From assembly GCA_964415185.1 (NCBI GenBank), contig CAYPZI010000033.1, positions 1 through 25,850 on the forward strand: 25,850 bases of DNA, written 5' to 3'. The stretch is from CAYVBJ01 sp964415185 (lineage in GTDB: Bacteria; Bacteroidota; Rhodothermia; Balneolales; Balneolaceae). A program made the position numbers and the translations under genes. Positions 17,053-23,932 of the stretch are shown here, piece after piece (the first letter of the stretch is position 1; each line of letters begins with the position of its first letter). The notes beneath the pieces are model-generated. The model had not been told where the DNA came from and ran no database searches. It saw only the letters and a list, made by a program, of their open reading frames with translations.

Positions 17053-18225
17053 TTAATAAAACGTCTTCCCCTCCCTCACCATCTTCTTCAAAAGCGGATT
17101 GGGGCGGTAACGGTCTTCACGGTATTCAACCTGGAGATTGGTCATCTGGTCAAGAACATTTTCCAGGCCTATTTCATCTGCCCATTTTAACAATCCCCTG
17201 GGATAATTCACTCCCTGCGTCATCGCAAGGTCGATATCATCTCTTGTGGCAATGTTCATAAAGAGGGCATCACAAGCTTCGTTGATGAGCATGACAAGAA
17301 CTCTGTTCAAAATCTGTTTACCCGGTTTTTCATCTTTATCGGGTTCAGGATTGCTGGCATCCTCTCCGTATTCGTAGAAGCCCTTGCATGTTTTTTTGCC
17401 CAGATAACCGGCTTCAACCATCCGCTTTTGGATAAATGACGGTTTAAACCGGGGATCGTAAAAGAACTCCTTAAAAACAGTTTGTGTCACTTCAAAATTG
17501 ATATCGTTGCCGATCAGGTCCATCAGTTCAAAAGGCCCCATTTTAAATCCGCCGAGTTCTTTCATAGCCCAGTCTATTGTAACAGGGTCTGCAACGCCCT
17601 CTTCATAGATGCGAAGGGCTTCTCCGTAAAATGGCCGCGCAACCCGGTTTACAATAAAGCCGGGCGTATCCCTGGCAATCACTCCGGTTTTGTCCCACAT
17701 CCCTATGCATTTTTTAACATGTTTAACAACATGGTCATCAGTACCGATGGACGGGATAATTTCAACAAGTTTCATCACCGGCGCCGGATTGAAAAAGTGA
17801 ATACCCAAAAAGCGTTCGGGTTTTTTTAAAACAGATGAGAGAGAAGCAATGGAAATAGAGGAAGTATTGGTCGCGAGAATACAATCTTTATCAACAATAC
17901 CCTCGATTCTTTTGAAAAGATCCCTTTTGGCATCCTTGTTTTCAATAATAGCCTCTATTACAAGATCACATTCACTGAAGTTTGATGTTTGCTCCACATA
18001 ATAGACATTTGAAAAAATCCTGTCGGCTTCTTCATGGGTTAGCCTTTCTTTTTCAACCTGGCGGTCAAGTATGCTTCTCATATTACCGCACGACTGTTCA
18101 AGCTGGTCGGCAAAAGAATCATATATGTATACCTTATGCCCGTAGGTTGCCGCAACCTGTGCGATGCCTGTTCCCATAGTTCCGGCTCCCGCCACTCCTA
18201 ACTTAGAGTCTTTATTTAAATTCAT
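17053..18225 (-). CDS. paaH: 3-hydroxyacyl-CoA dehydrogenase (PaaH-type)
   Basis: The protein has 390 residues. The Rossmann NAD site is GVAGAGTMGTG at 10-20. The catalytic set is visible: Ser122 in TNTSSIS, His143 in GIHFFNPAPVMKLVE with Glu155, and Asn193 in TPGFIVNR. Two 3HCDH C-terminal domains follow (about 186-283 and 300-385), longer than the single-domain butyryl enzyme and usual for PaaH. In phenylacetate breakdown it oxidises 3-hydroxyadipyl-CoA to 3-oxoadipyl-CoA. The neighbouring paa genes support this role, although general beta-oxidation is possible. It is cut off from paaG by the oppositely oriented toxin-antitoxin pair, so it likely has its own promoter; a 12-mer in its upstream region is shared with paaA. 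Confidence 0.88.
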   Translation of the reverse strand: MNLNKDSKLGVAGAGTMGTGIAQVAATYGHKVYIYDSFADQLEQSCGNMRSILDRQVEKERLTHEEADRIFSNVYYVEQTSNFSECDLVIEAIIENKDAKRDLFKRIEGIVDKDCILATNTSSISIASLSSVLKKPERFLGIHFFNPAPVMKLVEIIPSIGTDDHVVKHVKKCIGMWDKTGVIARDTPGFIVNRVARPFYGEALRIYEEGVADPVTIDWAMKELGGFKMGPFELMDLIGNDINFEVTQTVFKEFFYDPRFKPSFIQKRMVEAGYLGKKTCKGFYEYGEDASNPEPDKDEKPGKQILNRVLVMLINEACDALFMNIATRDDIDLAMTQGVNYPRGLLKWADEIGLENVLDQMTNLQVEYREDRYRPNPLLKKMVREGKTFY

Positions 18226-18257
18226 TTTTACTAATGGTTTTGTAAGTTAATCAGTTC

Positions 18258-18271
18258 AAAAAAGCGCTTTT
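18258..18271. promoter_or_regulatory. AAAAAAGCGCTT site upstream of paaH
   Basis: The 12-mer AAAAAAGCGCTT occurs here (18258-18269), 33 nt upstream of the paaH start; it sits inside the 12-bp palindrome AAAAGCGCTTTT (18260-18271). The same 12-mer lies just upstream of paaA. It is a candidate binding site for a shared paa regulator; this is inference from two occurrences. Confidence 0.35.
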
Positions 18272-18327
18272 CTAAAATAAGGATTATGGAGGGTAAACCA
18301 ATAGCAGGAAGTAAATTTGAGAGATTG

Positions 18328-18358
18328 TTGACAATTTGATATCATTATGATATCTTTC
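18328..18358 (+). promoter_or_regulatory. Toxin-antitoxin promoter overlapped by a palindromic operator
   Basis: GATATCA-TTA-TGATATC (18338-18354) is a perfect 7-bp inverted repeat with a 3-nt centre. TTGACA (18328-18333) and TATCTTTC (18351-18358, one mismatch to TAnnTTTG) are spaced 17 nt apart and flank it, so the palindrome lies in the core promoter. Ribbon-helix-helix antitoxins of this type usually bind such sites to repress their own operon. Confidence 0.55.
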
Positions 18359-18366
18359 CTAATTAT

Positions 18367-18390
18367 AAATCACCAAATCACCAAATCACC
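18367..18390 (+). repeat. Three tandem 8-bp repeats at the antitoxin start
   Basis: AAATCACC occurs three times in a row (18367-18374, 18375-18382, 18383-18390), ending one base before the antitoxin ATG at 18392. There is no ribosome binding site, so the array occupies the translation initiation region. Copy-number change would move the promoter relative to the start codon. Confidence 0.85.
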
Positions 18391-18391
18391 A

Positions 18392-18628
18392 ATGCCAGAT
18401 GTATTAATCAGAAATATTGATAAAAACACACTAAGAAAGCTGAAGGATATGGCCAGTGCGAGAAACCGCTCACTTCAGGAAGAACTGAAAGAGCTTGTTG
18501 AGCTTCATGCAAAACCCGATATCACTGAAACGAGGAACAGGGTAAATGAAATTCTCGAAGCCTACAAAACGAGCGGCAGGTCTTTCTCAGACTCGGCAAA
18601 AGATTTATCGGATGACAGAGCCCGATGA
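18392..18628 (+). CDS. FitA/VapB-type ribbon-helix-helix antitoxin
   Basis: Starting at ATG 18392 the protein has 78 residues; the in-frame ATG at 18347 lies inside the operator palindrome and would add an unlikely leader. MPDVLIRNIDKNTLRKLKDM (1-20) followed by ASARNRSLQEELKELVE is the ribbon-helix-helix DNA-binding pattern of FitA-like antitoxins, with the beta strand at about 3-8. The C-terminal half (LEAYKTSGRSFSDSAKDLSD) would wrap the toxin and block its active site. Its stop overlaps the toxin start by 4 nt (ATGA), which couples translation. It likely represses its own promoter. Confidence 0.88.
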   Translation: MPDVLIRNIDKNTLRKLKDMASARNRSLQEELKELVELHAKPDITETRNRVNEILEAYKTSGRSFSDSAKDLSDDRAR

Positions 18629-19044
18629 ATAAACCCGTAATCGATGCTTGTGTTGCTATAAAATGGTTTCTTCCGGAAAAAGATCATGAATCTGCCTCTA
18701 AAGTTTTAAACCAATTCCCGGAGTTCCTGGCTCCTGGTCTTTTCTTGATTGAGATAGATGCCATATTAACCAAAAAAATAAGAAAAATAGAACTGGAGAT
18801 AGACGAAGCGGAGATACTTTATCATGAAATCAGGAAATTACCCTTTAAATACATTGAATATACTCGGATTTCAAAACTCTCTTTTGATTTATCGGCAACA
18901 CTTCCGATAACACTATATGATGCAACCTATTTATCAGTCGCAATGTTATTTGATGAAGAAGTAATCACGGCTGACGAAAGGTTTTACAGAGGGATGAAAG
19001 GAACACCTTTCAAAGAGAGGGTAAGAGCTTTAAAACAGGAATGA
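18625..19044 (+). CDS. VapC/FitB-type PIN-domain ribonuclease toxin
   Basis: The protein has 139 residues, normal for PIN toxins. The acidic metal-binding set is present: Asp7 in VIDACVAIKW, Glu43 in FLIEID, Asp99 in ITLYDATYLSVA and Asp117 in VITADERFY. Members are Mg-dependent endoribonucleases, often cutting tRNA or rRNA, and are held inactive by the antitoxin encoded immediately upstream. The pair lies on the plus strand between the minus-strand paaG and paaH genes, which suggests later insertion into the paa cluster. No flanking direct repeats of transposition were recognised. Confidence 0.9.
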   Translation: MNKPVIDACVAIKWFLPEKDHESASKVLNQFPEFLAPGLFLIEIDAILTKKIRKIELEIDEAEILYHEIRKLPFKYIEYTRISKLSFDLSATLPITLYDATYLSVAMLFDEEVITADERFYRGMKGTPFKERVRALKQE

Positions 19045-19145
19045 TTACGTTAAGCGACAGAACAAGCCGGTATGTGATAATCCTTCCTTGTTTACCAATT
19101 TTCATGGCTGTTCAAAGCGTTTAGGTTTTTCCCAAAAACAGGATT

Positions 19146-19928
19146 TTATTGACCTTTAAATTCCGGTTTCCTCTTTTCCAAAAATGCCTGTACGCCTTCG
19201 TTATAATCATGCGTTTTACCGGCTTCGGTTTGCAAGCCTGCTTCAACCTCGAGCTGTTCTTCAAGAGTGTTGGAGAGTGACTGGTTGAGTGCTTGCTTGT
19301 ATAGGGCAAATCCCCGGGTTGGCATTCCTGAAAGGCGCCGGCAAATCTGTAGGGCTTCATCCATCAGGCCATCATGCGAAACAGTTTTGTAAATCAAGCC
19401 GACTTCTTCTGCTTTTTTGGGGCTGATTTTTTCATCCAGCAGATACATGGCATTAGCCCTTGCAAGGCCGGCAAGGCGGGGAAGAAAAAAAGTGCCACCG
19501 CTGTCGGGCACAAGGCCGATTTTACTGAATACCTGTACAAATACCGCCTCATCGGAAGCAATCACAATGTCGCAGGCCAGGGCTATATTGGCACCGGCAC
19601 CGGCTGCTGTTCCCTGCACGGCACACACTACCGGCTTGTTGAGATACCTGATAGCCTTTATGATCGGATTATAGCTTGTCCGCACCGTATCTCCCAGCAA
19701 ATGGTTGCCCTTTTTTGATTTCTCAACCACCTCGGGAAGATCCTGTCCGGCGCAAAATGCCTTGCCGTTCGCCGTAAGAAGAACAACCCTGATATCATCC
19801 GATTCTGATTCTTTCAATGCTTTCTGAAGCTCGAGGGCCATCGGCTCCGTAAAGCTGTTCAGCTTATCAGGCCGGTTCAGTGTTATGGTTTTAATTCCGT
19901 TTTCAGACGTAACAGATATCAAAGACAT
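19146..19928 (-). CDS. paaG: PaaG, ring-1,2-epoxyphenylacetyl-CoA isomerase (enoyl-CoA hydratase family)
   Basis: The protein has 260 residues, the full length of the crotonase family. Oxyanion-hole segments are AFCAGQDL (57-64) and GTAAGAGANIAL (106-117). LVPDSGGTFFLPRLAG (139-154) places Asp142 where PaaG has its catalytic aspartate and lacks the glutamate of ordinary hydratases, so isomerisation of the ring epoxide to oxepin-CoA is favoured over simple hydration. The gene lies 61 nt downstream of paaD in the same direction, so it is probably in the paaABCD operon. The role as PaaG is further supported by this context; PaaF remains an alternative. Confidence 0.88.
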   Translation of the reverse strand: MSLISVTSENGIKTITLNRPDKLNSFTEPMALELQKALKESESDDIRVVLLTANGKAFCAGQDLPEVVEKSKKGNHLLGDTVRTSYNPIIKAIRYLNKPVVCAVQGTAAGAGANIALACDIVIASDEAVFVQVFSKIGLVPDSGGTFFLPRLAGLARANAMYLLDEKISPKKAEEVGLIYKTVSHDGLMDEALQICRRLSGMPTRGFALYKQALNQSLSNTLEEQLEVEAGLQTEAGKTHDYNEGVQAFLEKRKPEFKGQ

Positions 19929-19989
19929 TTATTCATAAATTTATTTTTATCAAAACAAGAACTAAAAAATCAAAACTCGGAAATCATCA

Positions 19990-20511
19990 CTAAATGCATT
20001 TAAAATGCTCAAAAGGCTGATTGCAGTTATTACAAAAATATTGAGCTTTGCAGGCTGTTGATCCGAACCGGCTTTGCAGCTTTGTGTCGAGCGAGTCGCA
20101 ATGCGGACAGGGCACAATTTTCTGTTTGCCCTTCAAATCAAGCAAAAAGTTTTCGTCGCGATCAACAGCATCGGGCGGGGCAATGCCATATTCCTTCAGT
20201 TTTCTTTTTGCTTCACCGGTCATCCAGTCGGTTGTCCAGGTCTCGCTGTAATCGGTTTTGATTTTAAAATCGGACACACCTTTTTCAATTAGTTTCTTGT
20301 GTAAATCCTGCTCAATGGCATTCATGGCGGGGCATCCCGAATAGGTAGGAGTAATTTTTACTATGATCTTCCCCTCTTTTTTTTCTACCTTTCTGACAAT
20401 TCCCATCTCCACAACATTCAACACGGGAATTTCCGGGTCGGTGACCTCCTCAAGCCACTCCATAATTTTTTCTTTCGATATATTTTCCGTTTGAATCATC
20501 TCTTTATTCAT
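19990..20511 (-). CDS. paaD: PaaD, phenylacetyl-CoA epoxidase maturation subunit
   Basis: The protein has 173 residues. The N-terminal half is a MIP18/DUF59 domain with DPEIPV (25-30) and TPTYSGCPAM (54-63, Cys60). The C-terminal half is a cysteine cluster, Cys135, Cys138, Cys154, Cys160, Cys163 and Cys172 (CPHC, FGSTACKAQYFC, NNC, KC), which distinguishes PaaD from plain iron-sulfur assembly proteins. PaaD is needed to mature or support the PaaABC epoxidase. In E. coli nomenclature it was previously called PaaJ. It lies 76 nt downstream of paaC, in the same direction. Confidence 0.93.
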   Translation of the reverse strand: MNKEMIQTENISKEKIMEWLEEVTDPEIPVLNVVEMGIVRKVEKKEGKIIVKITPTYSGCPAMNAIEQDLHKKLIEKGVSDFKIKTDYSETWTTDWMTGEAKRKLKEYGIAPPDAVDRDENFLLDLKGKQKIVPCPHCDSLDTKLQSRFGSTACKAQYFCNNCNQPFEHFKCI

Positions 20512-20587
20512 TCAGGTCAAAAAATCTTTTACAGTAAAATCAATTCTCTCTTTTCATAACTTCTTACAAACCACATAAAGCCCTTGC

Positions 20588-21379
20588 TCATTTCCACACG
20601 GCATCGGGGTATGACCTTCTCAAAAACTGCATCTTTGCCAGTAAATGGCCCAAATGCTCCGTATGAAAGCCTTGTCGCCCGCCTTCCTGCATATACTGAT
20701 CAAAATCGGGAACCTCAATGGTTGCCTCTTCCAGTGTTTCAACGATCAGCTTCTTCCAGTCATTGTAAAATGATTCGGGATTTATCCCGATACCGGCTTC
20801 TATCGCCTTTTGATCGACCTCGTCCGTATCAAAAAATTCCCCCGTATACATCCAGATATCGTCTATGGAATCCTGAAGCCTCTTATGACTCTCGTCCGTA
20901 CCATCGCCGAGCCTCAAAATCCACTCACGGCTGTGGCGAAGGTGGTATTTAATCTCTTTAAAATGTTTGCTTAAAATTCCCCTGAATTCTTCTGCCCCCT
21001 CTTCCAAAAGCCGGTTGTAAAGAAAATAACTGTATGTGCTGAACAAAAACTGGCGTGCGATAGTGAAGGCGAAATCCCCGATTGGCAGTTCGCAGATTTT
21101 TAAATTTTTAAAATCGATATCATCTCTGAAATAGGCGTAATAGTCTTCATCTCTGTCTTCTGCACCTGAAATTTCAGCAGCCAGTTCATAAAGTGCAGCC
21201 GAATGTCCTATCAAATCCAGGGCGATATTGGCCAGGGCAAGGTCTTCTTCCAGTTCGGGACCAAACCCGCACCATTCGGAAAGACGCTGCCCGAGTATAA
21301 GACGGTCATCGGCCAGCCTCAGGATATATTCATGCAGTAGGTCGGTTCGTTTCTCGGGTATGGTATCCAGCGTACTCAT
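20588..21379 (-). CDS. paaC: PaaC, phenylacetyl-CoA epoxidase structural subunit
   Basis: The protein has 263 residues, all-helical and ferritin-like. It aligns with PaaC in its N-terminal helix LLHEYILRLADDRLILGQRL, in WCGFGPELEEDLALANIALD (about 36-55), in QFLFSTYSYFLY and in LRHSREWILRLGDGTDESHK. In the PaaABC multicomponent oxygenase it pairs with PaaA and lacks the catalytic di-iron site. The complex adds one oxygen atom across the aromatic ring of phenylacetyl-CoA. It starts 19 nt after the paaB stop, with paaD downstream. Confidence 0.93.
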   Translation of the reverse strand: MSTLDTIPEKRTDLLHEYILRLADDRLILGQRLSEWCGFGPELEEDLALANIALDLIGHSAALYELAAEISGAEDRDEDYYAYFRDDIDFKNLKICELPIGDFAFTIARQFLFSTYSYFLYNRLLEEGAEEFRGILSKHFKEIKYHLRHSREWILRLGDGTDESHKRLQDSIDDIWMYTGEFFDTDEVDQKAIEAGIGINPESFYNDWKKLIVETLEEATIEVPDFDQYMQEGGRQGFHTEHLGHLLAKMQFLRRSYPDAVWK

Positions 21380-21398
21380 AGTTAGCTTTTAGATAGAT

Positions 21399-21704
21399 TC
21401 AAGATCGTTTTTTTACCGGACGAGGCACATTGTAAAATTGCGGATGCCGGTAGGGTTTATCATTAGCGGGATCGAAAAAGGGCCCCTCGTCATCACCGGT
21501 CGAGGCCACGATTTGATCGGAAGGTACCACCCATAAATTCACAGCTTCATTTCTTCTTGCATAGGTATCCCTCGCATTCTGAAGGGCTAATTCGGCATCG
21601 GGTGCATGCACGCTGCCGGCATGTTCATGGGGTTTACCTGTTGCCGGCTGTGTAAATACTTCCCAAAGCTGCCATTCAGTTTCTTTGCTGCCGTTTGTTG
21701 ACAT
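21399..21704 (-). CDS. paaB: PaaB, phenylacetyl-CoA epoxidase small subunit
   Basis: The protein has 101 residues. WQLWEVFTQPATGKPHEHAG (about 11-30) followed by SVHAPDAELALQNARDTYARR (written in part) and NLWVVPSDQI is the PaaB signature. PaaB bridges PaaAC heterodimers into the larger complex and has no known cofactor. It is separated by 19 nt from both paaA and paaC, so the three subunits are tightly co-transcribed. Confidence 0.95.
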   Translation of the reverse strand: MSTNGSKETEWQLWEVFTQPATGKPHEHAGSVHAPDAELALQNARDTYARRNEAVNLWVVPSDQIVASTGDDEGPFFDPANDKPYRHPQFYNVPRPVKKRS

Positions 21705-21723
21705 TTTTTTTCAAAATTAAAGA

Positions 21724-22668
21724 TCAGGAAGCTTTTTCAGCTTTCAGTTTTTGTTTCCTTGCATATTCGGAGGCGGCTTTTCGGACCCATTCCCCCTCTT
21801 CATATGCCTTTTTTCTCGATTTAATGCGTTCCCTGTTCATCGGCCCGTCACCTTTAATGACCGACCAGAACTCATCCCAGGGAATCTCACCGAATTCCCA
21901 ATGGCCGGTTTCTTCGTTATATGTCAAATCCGGATCAGGTAATTCCAGGCCGATTGCATTGGCCTCCATTACGGTCCGGTCTACAAAACTTTGCCGCAGC
22001 TCGTCATTGGTTTTCAGCTTCACCTTCCAATTCAGGAGTTCAGCGCTGTTTGGAGAGTCGGAATCATGAGGGCCGAACATCATCAAGGTCGGCCAATACC
22101 AGCGGTTCACGGCATCCTGAGCCATTTTTTTCTGTTCAGGCGTGCCCGACGCCATTTTGCCAAGCATTTCATATCCCTGCTTTTTGTGAAAGCTTTCCTC
22201 CTTGCAGATTCTGATCATTGCCCTTGAGTAAGGGCCGTAAGAAGAGCGTGCCAGCATGGTTTGATTAACAATTGCGGCACCATCCACAAGCCATCCGATA
22301 GTGCAAATATCAGCAAACGTGAGAGAGGGATAATTGAAAATGCTTGAGTATTTGGCATTGCCGTAGATATACTCCTCAACCAATTCCTTTCTCGATATCC
22401 CGAGCGTTTCCGTTGCACTGTACAGATAGAGCCCGTGGCCTGCTTCATCCTGCACCTTTGCAAGCAAAACCATCTTCCTTTTCAAAGAGGGGGCACGCTG
22501 AATCCAGTTGCCTTCCGGAAGCATCCCTACGATTTCGGAATGGGCGTGCTGGCTCATCATCCGGATGAGCTGCTTCCGGTACCTTTCGGGCATCCAGTCT
22601 TTCGGTTCTATTTTTTCACCGGCATCGATCCGGTTTTGAAAATTCTCAAGTTTTTTCTCTTCATTCAT
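21724..22668 (-). CDS. paaA: PaaA, catalytic di-iron subunit of phenylacetyl-CoA epoxidase
   Basis: The protein has 314 residues and is the di-iron monooxygenase subunit that makes ring-1,2-epoxyphenylacetyl-CoA. The iron ligands are visible: Glu45 (HSE), Glu75 and His78 (DEAGH), Asp129 and Glu158 with His161 (EESFH). The start has no clear ribosome binding site. It is the first gene of the paaABCD-paaG operon and is divergent from an AraC-type regulator gene. paaE, encoding the reductase that feeds electrons to this subunit, is not in the window. The C-terminus is rich in lysine and alanine, which has no obvious meaning. Confidence 0.95.
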   Translation of the reverse strand: MNEEKKLENFQNRIDAGEKIEPKDWMPERYRKQLIRMMSQHAHSEIVGMLPEGNWIQRAPSLKRKMVLLAKVQDEAGHGLYLYSATETLGISRKELVEEYIYGNAKYSSIFNYPSLTFADICTIGWLVDGAAIVNQTMLARSSYGPYSRAMIRICKEESFHKKQGYEMLGKMASGTPEQKKMAQDAVNRWYWPTLMMFGPHDSDSPNSAELLNWKVKLKTNDELRQSFVDRTVMEANAIGLELPDPDLTYNEETGHWEFGEIPWDEFWSVIKGDGPMNRERIKSRKKAYEEGEWVRKAASEYARKQKLKAEKAS

Positions 22669-22671
22669 AAT

Positions 22672-22706
22672 AAAAAAGCGCTTCCATATTTTTGTTCATT
22701 AATGAA
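22672..22706. promoter_or_regulatory. Candidate operator sites upstream of paaA
   Basis: AAAAAAGCGCTT (22672-22683) recurs upstream of paaH. TTCATTAATGAA (22695-22706) is a perfect 12-bp palindrome. Both fall within 40 nt upstream of the paaA start, in the region between paaA and the divergent AraC-type gene. Either could be the binding site of a paa regulator; no consensus known to me matches them exactly. Confidence 0.4.
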
Positions 22707-22854
22707 ACATAGTCACCTTCGGAATCATTCACAAGAAGAATAAAGTCAAAAAACCGGAAAAAATTTTCAACAGGGTGTAAGGATTGGTTAAAAAAAGGAT
22801 CATATAAGAAAGAGAATTTGCAAAACTGATTATTCATCAAAAGAGGAGTTGCTT

Positions 22855-23283
22855 GTGAAGCGGGAAACAAAAAGAAATGTGAGAAATCAACTTTTAACTA
22901 AAAAAGCGGAGGGAATATTCCGCAAAATGGCAATGGATATAAGCAATATAGAGAATGTGGGAAGCTGGGCTGAAACTACAGGCGTTTCAAGAACCTGGCT
23001 GTACCATGCGATGAACAGAACCTACGGTAAAAATCCCAAGCAACTGATCAGGGATAAAAGGTATGAAAAGATTATAGAAGTGATAGAAGGTGACCCCGAC
23101 GCTTGCGGTTACCATGTGGCAAATTCAGCCGGACTGCCGGATGAAAAAGCGTTGTATAAATTTTTGGCGAATCATTTTGATACGACATTTACGGCCCTGC
23201 GCCTCGATGTATTGAACTCGGGTAACCCGGATCATCATAAAATGAACAAACCGGATAAAAGTTTAACAAATCGGATAAGATAA
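22855..23283 (+). CDS. AraC-type helix-turn-helix regulator without sensor domain
   Basis: I place the start at GTG 22855, because the strong Shine-Dalgarno AGAGGAG (22842-22848) lies 6 nt before it; the TTG at 22849 would touch the Shine-Dalgarno. The protein then has 142 residues. It has the two AraC helix-turn-helix units: WAETTGVSRTWLYHAMNRTY (38-57) and a second one in YHVANSAGLPDEKALYKFLA (86-105), followed by FDTTFTALRLDVL, the usual end of the AraC domain. No ligand-binding or receiver domain is present. It is divergent from paaA and lies 127 nt upstream of the small-peptide genes, so it may control either. The tail 122-142 is polar and lysine-rich. Confidence 0.78.
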   Translation: MKRETKRNVRNQLLTKKAEGIFRKMAMDISNIENVGSWAETTGVSRTWLYHAMNRTYGKNPKQLIRDKRYEKIIEVIEGDPDACGYHVANSAGLPDEKALYKFLANHFDTTFTALRLDVLNSGNPDHHKMNKPDKSLTNRIR

Positions 23284-23410
23284 ATGCTTGTTTTAATTAA
23301 AAATTGGTGCTTAATTATTGTCAGACTATTTGATCAGCGAGAGGCAGTAAATCGATGTCAGTTAGTCTGCATAAATCAAAACAAAAACTAATCATTGATG
23401 AGGTATAGAT

Positions 23411-23641
23411 ATGAAAAAAACAAAAATCGCAATTCTGTGTACGGTACTCGCCGGTGTTATGATGCTGATTGATATGGCATTTCCTAATAATGCCAGGTCA
23501 GGATTGATTATTTGCCCAAATTCAACTGTATTTTGTGAAGTTACAGTAACAGATACACCATATGGATCTTTCAAGGTTACTTCAGAAAAAGGGCCGAACG
23601 ATCCAGCTGTTCAGATAACAGGCGATATTCAAACCAATTAA
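23411..23641 (+). CDS. Small exported cysteine peptide 1 (CX6C), unknown
   Basis: The protein has 76 residues. It has a basic start (MKKTK), a hydrophobic segment at about 6-24, then a probable cleavage region FPNNARS, and a mature part of about 45 residues with exactly two cysteines, Cys35 and Cys42 (CPNSTVFC, CX6C). The downstream peptide gene has the same CX6C spacing and a similar FK...PN..A..I tail (here GSFKVTSEKGPNDPAVQI), so they are probably paralogous precursors. GATGAGGT at 23397-23404 is a good ribosome binding site 6 nt before the ATG. I recognise no named family. The layout is reminiscent of the short NVEALA-type exported peptides of Bacteroidota, without their sequence signature. 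Confidence 0.72.
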   Translation: MKKTKIAILCTVLAGVMMLIDMAFPNNARSGLIICPNSTVFCEVTVTDTPYGSFKVTSEKGPNDPAVQITGDIQTN

Positions 23642-23645
23642 TGAA

Positions 23646-23879
23646 ATGAAGAACTGCATGATTAAAACTGTTGCTTATGTTGCATTGGTTTTAACAATCA
23701 TATTCATGGCAATGGTTTACAACCAGGATGAAGCGGAAGCGAGCGCTGGAGTATGTGAAACGGCGGAGTCATATGGCCTTTGTGTCGGTGACGGAGCCAA
23801 ATGCACGATAAAAAAAGGGTTTTTAACCTTTAAGTGCGGCAAGGATCCCAATGGTAGTGCATTGGAAATTGACTTTTAA
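23646..23879 (+). CDS. Small exported cysteine peptide 2 (four Cys), unknown
   Basis: The protein has 77 residues. A hydrophobic segment (about 8-24) leads to DEAEASA (28-34), a plausible signal-peptidase region. The mature part has four cysteines, Cys37, Cys46, Cys53 and Cys64 (spacing 8, 6, 10), which could form two disulfides. Cys46-Cys53 (CVGDGAKC) matches the CX6C of peptide 1, and FLTFKCGKDPNGSALEI matches its tail. The gene begins 4 nt after the peptide 1 stop, so the two are co-translated. A second Met at residue 5 could be the start. A UUCG-loop hairpin follows 5 nt after the stop. No family is recognised; toxin-like, signalling or adhesive roles are open. Confidence 0.72.
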   Translation: MKNCMIKTVAYVALVLTIIFMAMVYNQDEAEASAGVCETAESYGLCVGDGAKCTIKKGFLTFKCGKDPNGSALEIDF

Positions 23880-23884
23880 AATAG

Positions 23885-23910
23885 CGGGCGTGAACTTCGG
23901 TTCATGCCCG
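23885..23910 (+). terminator. UUCG-tetraloop hairpin between peptide and propeller genes
   Basis: CGGGCGTGAAC (23885-23895) pairs with GTTCATGCCCG (23900-23910): an 11-bp stem with one G-U pair, closed by a C(UUCG)G tetraloop of exceptional stability, followed by TTT. With only three T it is probably a leaky terminator or mRNA stabiliser, giving more peptide than propeller/MauE transcript (inference). Confidence 0.7.
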
Positions 23911-23932
23911 TTTAAAATACTGAATAGTGAGA

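Noticed and set aside
23322..23369. CAGACT/AGTCTG inverted repeat upstream of the peptide genes
   Set aside because: The arms are only 6 bp and 36 nt apart, which is expected by chance; no further evidence for a regulatory structure.
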